From Mycolicibacter virginiensis (lineage in GTDB: Bacteria; Actinomycetota; Actinomycetes; Mycobacteriales; Mycobacteriaceae): 64,000 nt of DNA. The translations under genes were made by a program, and so were the position numbers. The stretch lies in the NCBI RefSeq assembly GCF_022374935.2, contig NZ_CP092430.2:3782001-3846000 (forward strand), in the 5' to 3' direction. Positions 51,741-62,161 of this stretch are shown one piece after another; position 1 is the first letter of the stretch; every line of letters begins with the position of its first letter. Under the pieces are notes generated by a model that was given only the letters and a program-made list of their open reading frames with translations, was not told the origin of the DNA and made no database searches.

Positions 51741-53072
51741 TCAGTGCCGGGTACGTACCGCGTCGGCGACGTCGGCCGCGATCCGGCGCGCCGTCTCCTC
51801 GTCAGAGGCCTCCACCATTACCCGGACGAGCTGCTCGGTTCCCGACGGACGCAACAGGATTCGCCCAGTGTCACCGAGCTCTTCGGTGGCGCGCTGCACC
51901 GCATCGCGCACCGCCGGGCGGCCCACCGCCTCGGCCTTGTCAGTGACCTCGACATTGATCAGCACCTGCGGCAGCGTGCGCATCGCCGAGGCCAGGCCGG
52001 CCAGCGGAGTGCGAGTCTGCGCCATTCGCGCCATCAGACGCAGGCCAGTCATGATGCCGTCACCGGTGGTGGCCACCTGGGGCAGCACGATGTGGCCGGA
52101 CTGCTCACCGCCGAGGGTGAATCCGCCGGCGCGCAGCTGCTCGAGAACATAACGGTCACCGACGTCGGTGGTGTGCACCGTCACCCCGGCCTCGCGCATG
52201 GCCAGGTGCAGACCGAGATTGCTCATCACGGTCGCCACCAGGGTGTCGTCTGCCAGTTCGCCGGCTTCGCGCATGGCCAAGGCCAGCACGACCATGATGG
52301 CGTCACCGTCGATGACGTTGCCGTCCGCGTCGACGGCCAGGCAGCGGTCAGCGTCACCGTCGTGTGCCAGGCCCAGGTCCGCTCCGTGGTGCAGCACCGC
52401 GGCACGCACCGGCTCCAGGTGCGTCGAGCCGCACCCCTCGTTGATGTTGAGCCCGTCGGGGTCGGCGTTGATGGTGATCACGGTCGCCCCAGCGGCCCGG
52501 TAGGCCCGCGGCGCCGCGTCCGATGCTGCGCCATGAGCGCAGTCCACCACCACGGTCAGGCCGTCCAGCCGGCTGGGATTGGACTCGCCCAGGTGCCGCA
52601 GGTAGCAGTCCAGCGCATCCTTGGCGTCCACCACCCGGCCCAGCTCGGCGCCGATCGGGCGCAAGCCCGGTCCGGCAGCCACCAGGTCTTCGATCTGGTC
52701 CTCGGTGGCGTCGTCGAGCTTATGCCCGCCGGGACCGAAGAATTTGATGCCGTTGTCGGGCATCGGGTTGTGCGAGGCGGAGATCATCACCCCGAAGTCG
52801 GCTTCATACGCGCTGGTCAGATAGGCCACTGCCGGGGTCGGCAGCACACCGGCGCGGAGCGCATGGACGCCCTGGCTGGTCAGCCCGGCGATGACCGCGG
52901 CCTCCAGCATCTCGCCGCTGGCCCGCGGGTCACGCCCGACGACAGCAACCCGGCGCCCGGTGCCAGTGGAGAGCCGCTGTGCCGCCGCGCCGCCCAGCGC
53001 GACCGCCAGCTCGGCGGTCAGCTCGCGGTTGGCAACCCCGCGGACGCCGTCGGTGCCGAAAAGTCGACCCAT
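51741..53072 (-). CDS. glmM: Phosphoglucosamine mutase
   Basis: Enzyme of 443 residues that converts glucosamine-6-phosphate to glucosamine-1-phosphate. The phosphoserine is S100 in [13 protein letters not shown], the metal loop is HDGDADR near 240, and the sugar loop is GGEQSGH near 325; the phosphate loop near the end is [14 protein letters not shown]. Length is typical. It works directly after GlmS in UDP-GlcNAc synthesis. Confidence 0.97.
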   Translation of the reverse strand: MGRLFGTDGVRGVANRELTAELAVALGGAAAQRLSTGTGRRVAVVGRDPRASGEMLEAAVIAGLTSQGVHALRAGVLPTPAVAYLTSAYEADFGVMISASHNPMPDNGIKFFGPGGHKLDDATEDQIEDLVAAGPGLRPIGAELGRVVDAKDALDCYLRHLGESNPSRLDGLTVVVDCAHGAASDAAPRAYRAAGATVITINADPDGLNINEGCGSTHLEPVRAAVLHHGADLGLAHDGDADRCLAVDADGNVIDGDAIMVVLALAMREAGELADDTLVATVMSNLGLHLAMREAGVTVHTTDVGDRYVLEQLRAGGFTLGGEQSGHIVLPQVATTGDGIMTGLRLMARMAQTRTPLAGLASAMRTLPQVLINVEVTDKAEAVGRPAVRDAVQRATEELGDTGRILLRPSGTEQLVRVMVEASDEETARRIAADVADAVRTRH

Positions 53073-53158
53073 AACTATCCTTTATCGCCGCGAGCGCGCG
53101 TGCCGCCGGCCCGACACGCCGGTGTCGAACCGAAAACACGCACCCTCAAACGCAAGCC

Positions 53159-53190
53159 GGGGGTGCCTTCCGCGTGCGGAAGGCACCCCC
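53159..53190 (-). terminator. Terminator of the rplM-rpsI operon
   Basis: GGGGGTGCCTTCCG (53159-53172) pairs perfectly with CGGAAGGCACCCCC (53177-53190) around a CGTG loop, a 14-bp stem. It lies 28 bases after the rpsI stop and separates it from glmM. Confidence 0.85.
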
Positions 53191-53217
53191 AACTCGCTGC
53201 CAGAATGCAATCGCAGA

Positions 53218-53733
53218 TCAGCGCTTGCTGTACTGCGGAGCCTTGCGGGCCTTCTTGAGACCGTACTTCTTGCGCTCGGTGGCCCGGGGGTCACGAGTCA
53301 GGAAGCCGGCCTTCTTCAGGGCCGGACGGTCTTCGGGCTGCACCAGGATCAGCGCGCGGGCCAGGGCCAGGCGCAGCGCACCGGCCTGGCCGGAGGGGCC
53401 GCCGCCGTCGAGGTGGGCGTAGACGTCGAAGCTGTCCACCCGGTCGACGGTGACCAGCGGAGCCTTGATCAGCTGCTGGTGCACCTTGTTGGGGAAGTAG
53501 GCCTCCAGGGTGCGCCCGTCCAGGTTGAACTTGCCGGTGCCGGGCACCAGGCGCACACGCACCACGGCCTCCTTGCGGCGGCCGACGGTCTGGATGGGAC
53601 GACCCAGGTCGTGCGGCTCGTAAGCCGGCGCGACCTCTTCGTACACCTCTACGGTCTCGTCAACCACGGGGGCCTCGACGGCCTCGGTGGCCTCGTCGAT
53701 GGCCTCAGTACCTTCAAATGCAGTCTCGGTCAT
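53218..53733 (-). CDS. rpsI: 30S ribosomal protein S9
   Basis: Ribosomal protein of 171 residues. A non-conserved acidic N-terminal extension of about 43 residues, seen in actinobacterial S9, precedes the core ([22 protein letters not shown]). The C-terminal basic tail ends [17 protein letters not shown], whose last residues contact P-site tRNA. It overlaps rplM by 4 bases. Confidence 0.97.
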   Translation of the reverse strand: MTETAFEGTEAIDEATEAVEAPVVDETVEVYEEVAPAYEPHDLGRPIQTVGRRKEAVVRVRLVPGTGKFNLDGRTLEAYFPNKVHQQLIKAPLVTVDRVDSFDVYAHLDGGGPSGQAGALRLALARALILVQPEDRPALKKAGFLTRDPRATERKKYGLKKARKAPQYSKR

Positions 53734-54173
53734 TGCGCCACCTGCTTGATTTCGAACGGGATCGGCTGCTGCGCGGTGTGCGGATGCACCGGGCCGGCGT
53801 AGACGTGCAGCTTGCGCTGAATCTGACGCCCCAGCTTGTTGTGCGGGATCATCCCGAGGATCGCCTTCTCCACGACGCGGTCGGGACGGGTCTCCATCAG
53901 CTCACCGATGCTGCGCTTGCGCAGCCCGCCCGGGAAGCCCGAGTGGCGGTAAGCCATCTTCTTCTGCAGCTTGTTGCCACTGATGGCAACCTTGTCGGCG
54001 TTGATGATGATGACGAAGTCACCGCCGTCAACGTTCGGTGCGAATGTCGGCTTGTGCTTGCCGCGCAGCAGGGTTGCTGCCGCAACGGCGAGCCGGCCGA
54101 GCACCACGTCGGTGGCGTCGATGACATACCACGAACGTGTGGTGTCACCCGCCTTCGGCGCATAGGTGGGCAC
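53730..54173 (-). CDS. rplM: 50S ribosomal protein L13
   Basis: Ribosomal protein of 147 residues with the L13 core [40 protein letters not shown] and the basic [12 protein letters not shown] segment. GTG 54173 is preceded by AAGAGG and gives the family start. It is the first gene of the rplM-rpsI operon. In many bacteria these two genes are regulated together; no leader structure is clear here. Confidence 0.97.
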   Translation of the reverse strand: MPTYAPKAGDTTRSWYVIDATDVVLGRLAVAAATLLRGKHKPTFAPNVDGGDFVIIINADKVAISGNKLQKKMAYRHSGFPGGLRKRSIGELMETRPDRVVEKAILGMIPHNKLGRQIQRKLHVYAGPVHPHTAQQPIPFEIKQVAQ

Positions 54174-54444
54174 AGCGCTTACCTCTTCTTTTAACTCGAG
54201 CCGGGGTTTCCCGGTTCTAGCGGATCCCGGAGCGAGCCGGGTGCCGGTCTGGCGACGACGGGTTGGTTCTCGGCGACCGACAGTGACCCGAGGACCCACT
54301 GTGCCAGAAGGCACCGCACGCCAACGGTGCAGCTTACCGGCGGTGATCGGGGCGGGTCAAAACGGCGATCGCCGGCGTTTGAGCCGGTGTGGCCCCGTCG
54401 GCTCTCCACCATCGGGGCCACACCGTGTTCGGGGGTGGCCTCTC
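54174..54444. promoter_or_regulatory. Upstream region of rplM and esxT end
   Basis: 271 bases without a gene. The part near rplM would hold the ribosomal promoter, but I see no convincing -10/-35 pair. The 54386-54424 hairpin fills the other end. Confidence 0.4.
54386..54424 (-). terminator. Terminator of the esxU-esxT unit
   Basis: GGTGTGGCCCCG (54386-54397) and CGGGGCCACACC (54413-54424) pair perfectly over 12 bp. The structure lies 20 bases after the esxT stop. Confidence 0.8.
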
Positions 54445-54741
54445 CTACCTCCCCCAAGCTCCCGCGGCGCGACGATCGGCGTCGGCAACGTCGACGGCGC
54501 CGTCACGGACGGCGTTGCCCAGGTCGAACAGGATCTGGTTCAGCGCACTGACGGCGTGCTGCCATCGCAGCTGTTCAGCGTGGTAGGCGCCGGCCGCCTC
54601 CCGCGTCCAGACCTGCTGCAGGGGTGCGATCTGCGACCGCAGCTCCTCCAGGGCCCCGTTGAGCCGGGCGGCCGTGGAGTGGATCTCCTGGCGGACGGCG
54701 TATTCGATCTCGTCGAAGTTGTACGACAGTGCGGCGTCCAT
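54445..54741 (-). CDS. esxT: ESX-4 substrate EsxT
   Basis: WXG100-family protein of 98 residues that matches EsxT closely in its start (LSYNFDEIEY-VRQEIH) and along its length. It folds as a helix-turn-helix hairpin; the turn reads VWTREAA rather than a true WXG, as in M. tuberculosis EsxT. It forms a heterodimer with EsxU and is exported by ESX-4. It lies 12 bases after esxU, and a hairpin follows it. Confidence 0.95.
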   Translation of the reverse strand: MDAALSYNFDEIEYAVRQEIHSTAARLNGALEELRSQIAPLQQVWTREAAGAYHAEQLRWQHAVSALNQILFDLGNAVRDGAVDVADADRRAAGAWGR

Positions 54742-54753
54742 GTCCGGCCCTAC

Positions 54754-55080
54754 TCAGATTCCGTCGCCGGCGGCGGCGATGTGGTGCGAGTGGGCCTGGG
54801 CGACCTCACGCAGCGCCCGCTCGTTGTGGCGGATGGTCTCGGCGATGCGCGCCAGGGCGTGGTGCAGCTTCATCGATTCGGCGTTCCAGCGGTCCACGAC
54901 ATCGTGGAAGCGGGCTGCCGCCAGGCCCGACCACACCGATGGCGGCACTGCCCCCATCCGGCCGACGAACGCCTGCAGCATCCCCCGAATCTCCTCGTTG
55001 CGGGCGTCGGTGGCCGCTGCGACGGCACGCATGACGTCGAAGTCGGCGCTGAGTGTGGTGGTGGCTGCGGGTGTGCTCAC
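54754..55080 (-). CDS. esxU: ESX-4 substrate EsxU
   Basis: WXG100-family protein of 108 residues with the WSG turn in [21 protein letters not shown], clearly EsxU. GTG 55080 follows GGAGA and matches the EsxU start M-S-T-P. The C-terminal [12 protein letters not shown] is like the M. tuberculosis protein. In M. tuberculosis the next gene is Rv3446c; here that gene is 7 kb away, at 62162. Confidence 0.95.
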   Translation of the reverse strand: MSTPAATTTLSADFDVMRAVAAATDARNEEIRGMLQAFVGRMGAVPPSVWSGLAAARFHDVVDRWNAESMKLHHALARIAETIRHNERALREVAQAHSHHIAAAGDGI

Positions 55081-55303
55081 ATCGTCTCCTGCCGTCGGCG
55101 GCCGCGATCGAGTCGCGCTGATATGTAGTTCGACTGCACTCGCCGGGTTTCGGTTCCATCGGCCTTGGCAACCGCCGGGCGACGCGTCAATCTGCGCATT
55201 CCCCCTCGACGACCACCGCCTGAATGACATAAATGCAGGACGAGGACCGTAAGCCTTGAGCTGACTACTGCGTGCGGCCCGTCGTCTGCATCGAGGAGGG
55301 GAA
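55081..55303. promoter_or_regulatory. Upstream region shared by esxU and the PE-PPE gene
   Basis: This 223-bp divergent gap marks the left junction of the block inserted into the ESX-4 locus. I see no transposon end or direct repeat in it. GAGGAGGGG at 55292-55300 is the PE-PPE ribosome binding site. Confidence 0.4.
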
Positions 55304-56746
55304 ATGCAGCGTGTTCTGGGCGCCTATCTCGCCGCTGGCCTGGCCATCACCGGCGCCGGTGTGCTGGTCGTTCCGCCGGTGCAACCAGTGGCAGCGCACG
55401 CACAGGTACTCCTGGCCGGCGCTGAATCCTCACTCGGTGACGGCACCGCCCTGATCATGGGCGCCAGCTTCATCGCAACCCCCAGCCAGGGCTGGCTCAA
55501 TGCGTTCGACCGGTTGTACCTGCAACCACATGGCTTCACCGGCGACCTACTTCCGGTGACCACACCGGAGTCGCTCTATCCGTTCACCGGGCCGTTCAGC
55601 ATGACCTTCGACAATTCGGCAGCCCAGGGCCTCCAGATTATTGAGGAGGCAATCCAGCGGCAGATCGCGGCAGGCGGAGTCAGCGCCGACAACCCGGTGG
55701 TGGTGAGCGGCTACTCGCAGAGCGCCTCCATCGATTCGCTGCTGATGGCACGACTGGAACAGGACGGCATCGATCCCGCGAACGTGCATTTCGTGTTGCT
55801 GGGCAACCCGAATAACCCCAACGGCGGGTTGCTGGAACGGTTCGCCGTCCCGTTCGGCGATAACCCCGACGCCGTACATCTCGGGCTGACGTTCTCGGGC
55901 GCTGCCCCCTCGGATGTCTCGCCGACCGACGTCTACACCTATGAATACGACGGCTTCGCCGACTTTCCGAAATACCCGATCAATCTGCTGTCCGATCTCA
56001 ACGCGTATCTGGGCATCATCTTCAACCACGTCGCCTACCTGGGGCTGACGCCGGAGCAGATCAGCAACGCGGTCGCGCTGCCAACGCTGGACCCAAACAG
56101 CCTGACCAACTACTACATGATCGAGTCCGCGAGCCTGCCGCTGCTGGCCCCGCTTCGGTTGTTGCCGGTGTTCGGCAATCCACTGGCCGACCTGCTGCAG
56201 CCGGCGCTGTCGGTGTTGGTGAACCTGGGCTACGGCAGCATCGACAACGGCTGGTCGCCCGGCTACGCCGATGTGGCCACCCCGATGGGTTTCCTGCCCG
56301 ACCAGAGCGTCCTCGACCAAGTGCCCGAGGCGCTGTGGAACGGTGTCCTGCAGGGATTCACCGACGCGTACCGGGACCTGAGCGATCCCGCCAACTACCA
56401 GCTGATCTCACCGCAGACGATGTCCGATGTGCTGGGGCCGCTGCTGAACTCGGCGACCGCGGCTTTCAACCTCGACGGGTCGTGGGAGGACATCACGAGT
56501 TATCTGTCGACCTTCCTCTCCGGGGCCGCGAACTGGTACGCCGAAGGCCTCCAGGAGCTGTCGCTGACCCACACCGGCCTGCCGCCCATCGACATGGGCA
56601 GCACCCTGTTCTTTACGCTGCCCCAGGTCGCCTGGAACCTGTTCGAAACCCAGCTGGCTGCCGGTGACCCGCTGGCCGCCATCGGCGAACCGCTGGCGGC
56701 GCTGATCGGCCTGGCCCCGCTGATGCTGGTGGGGGCGGTGATCTAG
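55304..56746 (+). CDS. Secreted PE-PPE domain serine hydrolase 2
   Basis: Protein of 480 residues with a signal peptide (about 1-33, cleavage near AHA) and a PE-PPE domain. [21 protein letters not shown] near 49-69 and the elbow GYSQSA at 136-141 (S138) are clear; the long C-terminal part (about 330-480) has no family I recognise. ATG 55304 is preceded by an excellent GAGGAGGGG. Like the protein at 2547 it has no PE domain. It lies inside the block inserted in ESX-4 and may be an envelope lipid esterase. Confidence 0.85.
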   Translation: MQRVLGAYLAAGLAITGAGVLVVPPVQPVAAHAQVLLAGAESSLGDGTALIMGASFIATPSQGWLNAFDRLYLQPHGFTGDLLPVTTPESLYPFTGPFSMTFDNSAAQGLQIIEEAIQRQIAAGGVSADNPVVVSGYSQSASIDSLLMARLEQDGIDPANVHFVLLGNPNNPNGGLLERFAVPFGDNPDAVHLGLTFSGAAPSDVSPTDVYTYEYDGFADFPKYPINLLSDLNAYLGIIFNHVAYLGLTPEQISNAVALPTLDPNSLTNYYMIESASLPLLAPLRLLPVFGNPLADLLQPALSVLVNLGYGSIDNGWSPGYADVATPMGFLPDQSVLDQVPEALWNGVLQGFTDAYRDLSDPANYQLISPQTMSDVLGPLLNSATAAFNLDGSWEDITSYLSTFLSGAANWYAEGLQELSLTHTGLPPIDMGSTLFFTLPQVAWNLFETQLAAGDPLAAIGEPLAALIGLAPLMLVGAVI

Positions 56747-56830
56747 TCCCGAGGTAGACCTCGGTGCGTCATCCACAGGCAGACCCGTCATCCGAATGGC
56801 CGCGACCCGAGCCGGCGGTAGGCTGCCGGC

Positions 56831-57193
56831 ATGGAGCCGGGGAACCTGGAGGCGCGCGTCGCCGCACTGGAAACCCAGGTGCGCGACCTTGACGGCCGGA
56901 TGCGTGCAAGCGAGCGTGACGCCGCGGCCGCACGGGTCCTCGCCGGCGCCGCCGATCGGGACGTGAGCGAGATCCGCGGCGAACTGCGGGACTTCCGGCG
57001 GGCCACCATCGCGAGCTTTAATGCACTTCGCGAGGACATGAACGATCTTCGCGCGGACATGAACGCCCGTTTCGCCCAGGTCGACAACGGATTCATGGAG
57101 ATGCGCAGAAGGTTCGACGCCACCGCGGCCGGCCAACAGCGCATTGTCGAACTCATCCAGGGCCTGAGCAGCGAGCAGGGCGGCACCAGCTAG
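56831..57193 (+). CDS. Coiled-coil protein of unknown function
   Basis: Hydrophilic protein of 120 residues with heptad repeats from about residue 5 to 110 (LEARVAALETQVRDLDGRM, later FNALREDMNDLRADMNARF). It has no signal peptide, no membrane segment and no cysteine. The sequence resembles short coiled-coil regions of many proteins, so no family is claimed. It follows the PE-PPE gene by 84 bases on the same strand. Confidence 0.65.
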   Translation: MEPGNLEARVAALETQVRDLDGRMRASERDAAAARVLAGAADRDVSEIRGELRDFRRATIASFNALREDMNDLRADMNARFAQVDNGFMEMRRRFDATAAGQQRIVELIQGLSSEQGGTS

Positions 57194-57231
57194 GCCCTGC
57201 GGTAGCCGCGATATCCCCTGCAAACGACTGA

Positions 57232-57260
57232 TCGCCGGGCCCCTTGTGGGGACCCGGCGA
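57232..57260. terminator. Terminator between the coiled-coil gene and PGRS 3
   Basis: TCGCCGGGCCCC and GGGGACCCGGCGA form a stem with one mismatch around TTGT. It is placed to stop both converging transcripts. Confidence 0.65.
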
Positions 57261-57281
57261 CCGTGTCGAGAGGGATACCGG

Positions 57282-59849
57282 CTAGCCGGGGTTGCCCGGG
57301 TTGCCGGGGGTGCCGTCAGCACCAACGGGGTCTCCGGCGCCACCGACGCCACCGGCACCGGCCGCACCACCAGCGCCGCCTGCGCCCACCGAACCCGCGG
57401 CGCCGTTACCGGCCCCGCCGTGTCCGGCTTGTCCGGCCGCGCCACCGGCCGCGCCGTTACCGCCGTTACCACCGTTACCACCGGCCAGGCCGGCGCCGGT
57501 GTCGGGGTTGACGCCACCGGCGCCGCCGGCACCGCCTCCGCCACCGTCACCGCCACGCCCGCCGTTGCCGGCGTTACCGCCGGTGCCGTTCTGCGAGGTA
57601 CCGCCGTTGCCGCCCGTGCCGCCCGCGGCGCCCGCGGCGCCGTTACCGCCGACGCCGCCGGCCGTCTTGCCGGGCGCGCCGGTGAGCGGGTTGTTGCCGG
57701 TCGATCCTGTTGCGCCGTAACCGCCCCGTCCGCCCTGGCCGCCCTCGCCGCCGTTGCCGCCGTTGACGCTGCCGGCCCCGTTACCGCCGTTGCCGCCGGC
57801 GCCGCCGACACCCGCGGTGCTGGTGCCGCCGCCGGCCGCGCCTCCGGCGCCGCCGATACCGCCGTTGCCGGCGTGGCTGGGCCCGATGCCAAGGGTGTTG
57901 GTCGGGGTTTGCACGCCGCCGCTGTTGCCGCCGTTGCCGCCCTTGCCACCGACTCCCGAGACGGTGTCCGAGCTTGAGCCGTTGCCGCCACCGCCACCGT
58001 TGCCGCCCGAGGCGGTGCCGTTCCCGCCGTTGCCGCCGTCGCCGCCGGCACCGCCCGGAGCGCCGTTGCCCGCGCCGCCGCTACCGCCCCAGCCGCCGTT
58101 ACCGCCGACGCTGACCACGCCGGGGCCGGTCGCGCCGTCGGCGCCGTTTCCGCCCTGACCGCCGACTCCACCGCTACCGGTGCCGCCGCTGAGCATGTTG
58201 GTGCTGGTCTGACCGCCGCCACCGCCGGCACCGCCGTTACCGCCGATGCTCCAGATGGTGCCGTCGGCGTCCTTCCAGCCGGTCGCCACGCCGCCGTCGG
58301 CCCCATTGCCGCCGGCACCGCCGTTGATCCCGTTGGCGCCGTTGCCGCCGCCGCCGCCGTCACCGCCCTTGTAGGTGCCGGTGCCGCCGGCGCCGCCGTC
58401 GGTGCTGGCACCGGTGGTGTAACCGTTGCCGCCGCCTCCGCCGTAGCCACCGCGCCCGCCGATGGTCTTGATGGTGTTGTCGGTGGTGGCGCCGTTGCCA
58501 CCGGCACCGGCTTGGCCGGCGTCCCCGCCGCGCCCGCCTTCCACGTCGCCGCCGTAGCCGCCCTGGCCACCGGAGCCGCCGTTGCCGGCGGTGCCGGTCA
58601 CCCCGACCGCGCCGGTGGCATTGCCACCGACACCGCCGTTGCCGCCCTGCCCGCCGATACCGGTGGCGCCGTCGGTGGTGGCGGAGTTGCCCAGGCCGTA
58701 GCCGCCGCTGCCGCCCCAACCGCCGGCGTTGCCGCCGTTGATGCCGGCGCCGCCGTTGCCGCTGTTGCCGCCGTTGCCGCCGGCGTAGCCGGCGCCACCG
58801 TCACCGCCGATGCCGCCCTCGGCGCCGTTGCCGATGAAGTGGCCGTTGGCGTCCTTGACTGCTTCGCCGCCGGCGCCACCGTTGCCGCCGTTGCCGCCGT
58901 CCCCGGCCTGGCCGGCTTGACCGTAGAGCGGGGCGCCGTAGAAGTTGGAACCGCGGGCGCCACCCAGGCCGCCCACACCGCCGCGGCCACCGACGCCGCC
59001 GGCCAGTCCGTTGGTGCCATCGTTGCTGCCGACGCCACCGTCGCCGGCCGCGCCGCCGGAGCCGCCTTTGCCGCCGTTGCCGAGCAGGTAGCCGCTGACC
59101 CCGCCGTTGCCGCCGGTGCCGCCTTGGCCGCCGCTCATCCCCGTGCCGCTGGCATTCTGGGTGCCGTCCATGCCGGCGCCACCGGCGCCACCACTGCCGC
59201 CGTTGCCGAACATCCAGGCCATCGCGGCACCGCCATCGCCGCCGGCGCCGCCGAAGCCACCAGCCACAGTCGCAATGCCGCCGGCTCCGCCGTCGCCGCC
59301 GTGGCCCATCCAGACGCCACCGATACCACCGTTGCCACCGGCGGCACCCGCACCACCGTCACCACCATCGCCGCCGTTGCCGAAGCCCAAAGCGTTACCG
59401 CCGTTGCCGCCGGCCTCCCCGGCCACATCACTGGACCAGCCAGCACCACCATCGCCGAACCACAACCCGCCATGGCCACCATCGGGGTCCTCCGCGGTGC
59501 CGTCGATACCGTTGCCGATCAGGTACTGCCCGGAAATGGTGTTGATGGCGCCGTTGACCATCTCCCCGAGCGGGTTGGTGATCCAGAACTGCGTCAGCAT
59601 GTGCAACGGCTCATAGAACATCTGGTCAAACATCGTGGCCACGTTGAAGTCGCCCATCAGACCCGACAGGTCGAACCCATCAGCCGAGCCGGGCACATCG
59701 ATGTCAACGGTCGGGGCCAACCACTCGAAACTGAACAGATCCTCGAAATCAGCCGAAGCGGCCGGCGCCGGCGCCAACGGCGTCATACCGAACGTCAAAA
59801 ACGCCGCCACGGCGCTGCCAGTACCGATCATGCGGTTGCGGTAACTCAT
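57282..59849 (-). CDS. Secreted PGRS protein 3 without PE domain
   Basis: Protein of 855 residues with the same plan as PGRS 1 and 2. A short signal peptide (cleavage near ASA-D, residue 33) is followed by [43 protein letters not shown], then PGRS repeats. Islands are [53 protein letters not shown] and GPSHAGNGG, again in order. It lacks some repeat blocks and is about 270 residues shorter. The end is Gly/Pro-rich (PGNPGNPG). It follows GjpA 4 by 68 bases. It lies inside the block that interrupts ESX-4. Confidence 0.85.
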   Translation of the reverse strand: MSYRNRMIGTGSAVAAFLTFGMTPLAPAPAASADFEDLFSFEWLAPTVDIDVPGSADGFDLSGLMGDFNVATMFDQMFYEPLHMLTQFWITNPLGEMVNGAINTISGQYLIGNGIDGTAEDPDGGHGGLWFGDGGAGWSSDVAGEAGGNGGNALGFGNGGDGGDGGAGAAGGNGGIGGVWMGHGGDGGAGGIATVAGGFGGAGGDGGAAMAWMFGNGGSGGAGGAGMDGTQNASGTGMSGGQGGTGGNGGVSGYLLGNGGKGGSGGAAGDGGVGSNDGTNGLAGGVGGRGGVGGLGGARGSNFYGAPLYGQAGQAGDGGNGGNGGAGGEAVKDANGHFIGNGAEGGIGGDGGAGYAGGNGGNSGNGGAGINGGNAGGWGGSGGYGLGNSATTDGATGIGGQGGNGGVGGNATGAVGVTGTAGNGGSGGQGGYGGDVEGGRGGDAGQAGAGGNGATTDNTIKTIGGRGGYGGGGGNGYTTGASTDGGAGGTGTYKGGDGGGGGNGANGINGGAGGNGADGGVATGWKDADGTIWSIGGNGGAGGGGGQTSTNMLSGGTGSGGVGGQGGNGADGATGPGVVSVGGNGGWGGSGGAGNGAPGGAGGDGGNGGNGTASGGNGGGGGNGSSSDTVSGVGGKGGNGGNSGGVQTPTNTLGIGPSHAGNGGIGGAGGAAGGGTSTAGVGGAGGNGGNGAGSVNGGNGGEGGQGGRGGYGATGSTGNNPLTGAPGKTAGGVGGNGAAGAAGGTGGNGGTSQNGTGGNAGNGGRGGDGGGGGAGGAGGVNPDTGAGLAGGNGGNGGNGAAGGAAGQAGHGGAGNGAAGSVGAGGAGGAAGAGGVGGAGDPVGADGTPGNPGNPG

Positions 59850-59917
59850 CTGTGAATACCTCTCGTGCGAAAAGTCTGGTTTGGAAAGAGTTTTAGGGGA
59901 TTGACGCCGGGCGCGGG

Positions 59918-61036
59918 CTACAGCCCCAGCAGGTCGGCGAACCAGTCGCTGGCCGCGGCACCACCGGCACCGCCGTCATCAAGGTCGTTGATCACCGGCA
60001 GCTCAGCACCGGCCAGCGGCGGGGTGACCGGCACCGCACCCTTGCCGTCCCAACCCGAACCCAGCAGCGCACCGATGGTCTGGCCCAGACCCAGCATCGC
60101 CCCGAGCGGCCCGACCGCATTGCTACCGATGTTCAGGCTGCCGATCACCGGGGCACCGGTGAGCTCGATACCGACACTGTTGAGGATCGAACCACCCACC
60201 GCGGGCGTCTCACTCACCACCGCACCGCCGGCGCCAAGCACCTGATACGGGTCGATAGCCACATGCCCGGCCGTCAGCCACCCACCAAACGCAATGTCCA
60301 AATGGCCGATCCCCATGCCGTCGGGCAACATGCCACTGCCAGCAGCGGCCTCATTGATCATCGGCAGCAGACTGTCCAGGTTGAGCGTGGCACCGTTGAA
60401 CGAGGCCCCCACCATGTTGGCCAGGGTGTCACCGAAACTGTCACCCTCGGTAATGCTGTTGAGCAAGCCCACCCACGGCGCAATCCACGGACCCAGCGAG
60501 CCCATGATCAGTCCACTCAGCGGCGAGGACAAGAAGTGGATGACCGGCACGATCTCCGCCGGAAACATCCCGCCCATCAGCGACGACAACGGCCCGGCAA
60601 ACAGGTCATACCAGCCCAACGCGAACGTCGAGGAGTCCCCAGCGGCCAGGGTGTGACTCATCACGATCTCCAGGGTTTCCTGGCTGGGGTTGGAAAGCGT
60701 GTACCCGGTCAGCAACGCATCCAGGTTGTGACGCATCTGCTCGGTGACCGCGGTGATGTTCGCCGGGTCATCCATCAGCTGCTGGGCGTAGTCCATTTGG
60801 TTGGCCAAGAACTGCTGAAACGCGATCCCCGGCGCCAGGTAGTAGTTATTGAGCAACTGCGACAGGTTCTGCGACGCCGCGTTGAACACCTCGTCCCACG
60901 CGCTGCTCGCCGTCAGCGCCACATCGCGCACCGCGCCCACAGTGGGCAGCGGCGCGACCACCGGGGTGGCCGCGATCAGGCCAGCGCCCACGATCGCGAC
61001 ACCAGCGCTGGCGTAGGGGCGGATTGTTGCGCGCAA
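59918..61036 (-). CDS. GjpA-type outer-membrane porin-like protein 4
   Basis: Protein of 372 residues with the shared start ([21 protein letters not shown]) and blocks [48 protein letters not shown] and GGSILNSVG. It ends [24 protein letters not shown] 61036 was chosen because GAGGAGA lies 6 bases upstream and the start then aligns with the paralogues; an ATG 50 codons earlier is unlikely. It is divergent from an AraC regulator and forms a unit with PGRS 3. Confidence 0.74.
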   Translation of the reverse strand: MRATIRPYASAGVAIVGAGLIAATPVVAPLPTVGAVRDVALTASSAWDEVFNAASQNLSQLLNNYYLAPGIAFQQFLANQMDYAQQLMDDPANITAVTEQMRHNLDALLTGYTLSNPSQETLEIVMSHTLAAGDSSTFALGWYDLFAGPLSSLMGGMFPAEIVPVIHFLSSPLSGLIMGSLGPWIAPWVGLLNSITEGDSFGDTLANMVGASFNGATLNLDSLLPMINEAAAGSGMLPDGMGIGHLDIAFGGWLTAGHVAIDPYQVLGAGGAVVSETPAVGGSILNSVGIELTGAPVIGSLNIGSNAVGPLGAMLGLGQTIGALLGSGWDGKGAVPVTPPLAGAELPVINDLDDGGAGGAAASDWFADLLGL

Positions 61037-61113
61037 GGGAAATCTCCTCAAGGTTGTGGCACGAGCACGGGTCGGATTCTGGGTTAGCTGGCGCGCTGAA
61101 AGGAAGGCGAGGC

Positions 61114-61135
61114 TTACCAGAGTTTTCTCAGGTAA
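61114..61135. promoter_or_regulatory. Inverted repeat between GjpA 4 and the AraC gene
   Basis: TTACC (61114-61118) and GGTAA (61131-61135) lie 12 bases apart in the 244-bp divergent gap. It could be a regulator site, but it is short and differs from the TTCAC-type palindromes of copies 2 and 3. Confidence 0.3.
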
Positions 61136-61280
61136 ATGCAGGCATTCGGCAGCGCCGATTGCCCACGCGGTATGAATCCGCAGCAATAACAGCGCATCTC
61201 AATCAACACGACTTAAAGCTAACCGTCATTTTTCTGTGAAGTTAGGACGTTCTTCCGCAGGTTTGGATTATCGTCGGCGC

Positions 61281-62141
61281 ATGCTTCCTACGGCCCGATT
61301 GGTGCGTCAGCGCGCCGGGGTGAAGGTCTACGACTATCCGACCGCCCCACACCTGCCACCGGTGGTGGTGGCCCGGGTGGGGCGGGAAAGACTGTCCCAA
61401 CACGGCCAGATCCACAACTTCCCGGCCCTGTGGTGCGACCGGTCGACCGGGATGGTCTATGTGGTCGCGATGGGCGCCACCGTCGGTCCCGAGGCGGTGG
61501 AGTGCGCCGACGACGGCATCGCGGTGTTCTTCGACCCAGCAGCGGTCGGCCATGACGGCGCATCGCCATGGCTCTCCTGGCGATCACATCCGCTACTCTG
61601 CCTGTTCCTGCACGAGAACGAAGACGGTCTGTTGCGCATCGAGCTACCCGTCGCCGATCGTCCAGCGATCTTCAACATCCTCAACGCGATGAAATCCGAA
61701 CTCACGCAACGCCAAGACGGAGACCGCGAAGCGATATCGGCCCTACTGACCCTGCTGCTGGTCAAGCTCACCCGACTCGGCGCCGACACCATCGGCAGCG
61801 TGCGCCACGAAGACGAACCCCTACTGGCCGAGGTGTTCGCCACCATCGACCGGCGCTACACCGAACCGCTCTCGCTACGCGAAGTCGCGCGTGAGGTCTC
61901 GGTATCAGCCGGGCATCTGACCACCGTTGTGCGCCGCCGCACCGGCCGCACCGTACTCGAGTGGATCACGCAGCGCCGCATGGGCGAAGCCCGTCGCCTG
62001 CTGACGGATACCCGGCTATCGATCACCGAAATCGGCCAGCGCGTCGGACTGCCGGATGCGGCCTACTTCACCCGGCAGTTCCGCCAAACACACGGTGTTT
62101 CACCCAGCCAGTGGCGAAAATCCCCGCCGCCCCCTCTGTGA
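61281..62141 (+). CDS. AraC-family transcriptional regulator
   Basis: Regulator of about 286 residues. An N-terminal cupin-like sensor region (about 20-130) precedes a C-terminal AraC DNA-binding domain (about 185-283), with the first HTH in SLREVAREVSVSAGHLTTVVRRRTG and the second in SITEIGQRVGLPDAAYFTRQFRQTHGVSPSQWR. ATG 61281 is used; GTG 61236 is possible, and neither has a good ribosome binding site. It is divergent from GjpA 4, whose promoter it may control. Confidence 0.88.
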   Translation: MLPTARLVRQRAGVKVYDYPTAPHLPPVVVARVGRERLSQHGQIHNFPALWCDRSTGMVYVVAMGATVGPEAVECADDGIAVFFDPAAVGHDGASPWLSWRSHPLLCLFLHENEDGLLRIELPVADRPAIFNILNAMKSELTQRQDGDREAISALLTLLLVKLTRLGADTIGSVRHEDEPLLAEVFATIDRRYTEPLSLREVAREVSVSAGHLTTVVRRRTGRTVLEWITQRRMGEARRLLTDTRLSITEIGQRVGLPDAAYFTRQFRQTHGVSPSQWRKSPPPPL

Positions 62142-62161
62142 CGGTCGGCAACGTAGCGTTC

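Noticed and set aside
57282..59849. CRISPR-like short repeats
   Set aside because: The regular short repeats are GGX codon repeats of the PGRS gene. They are not separated by unique spacers of constant length, and no cas gene is present.
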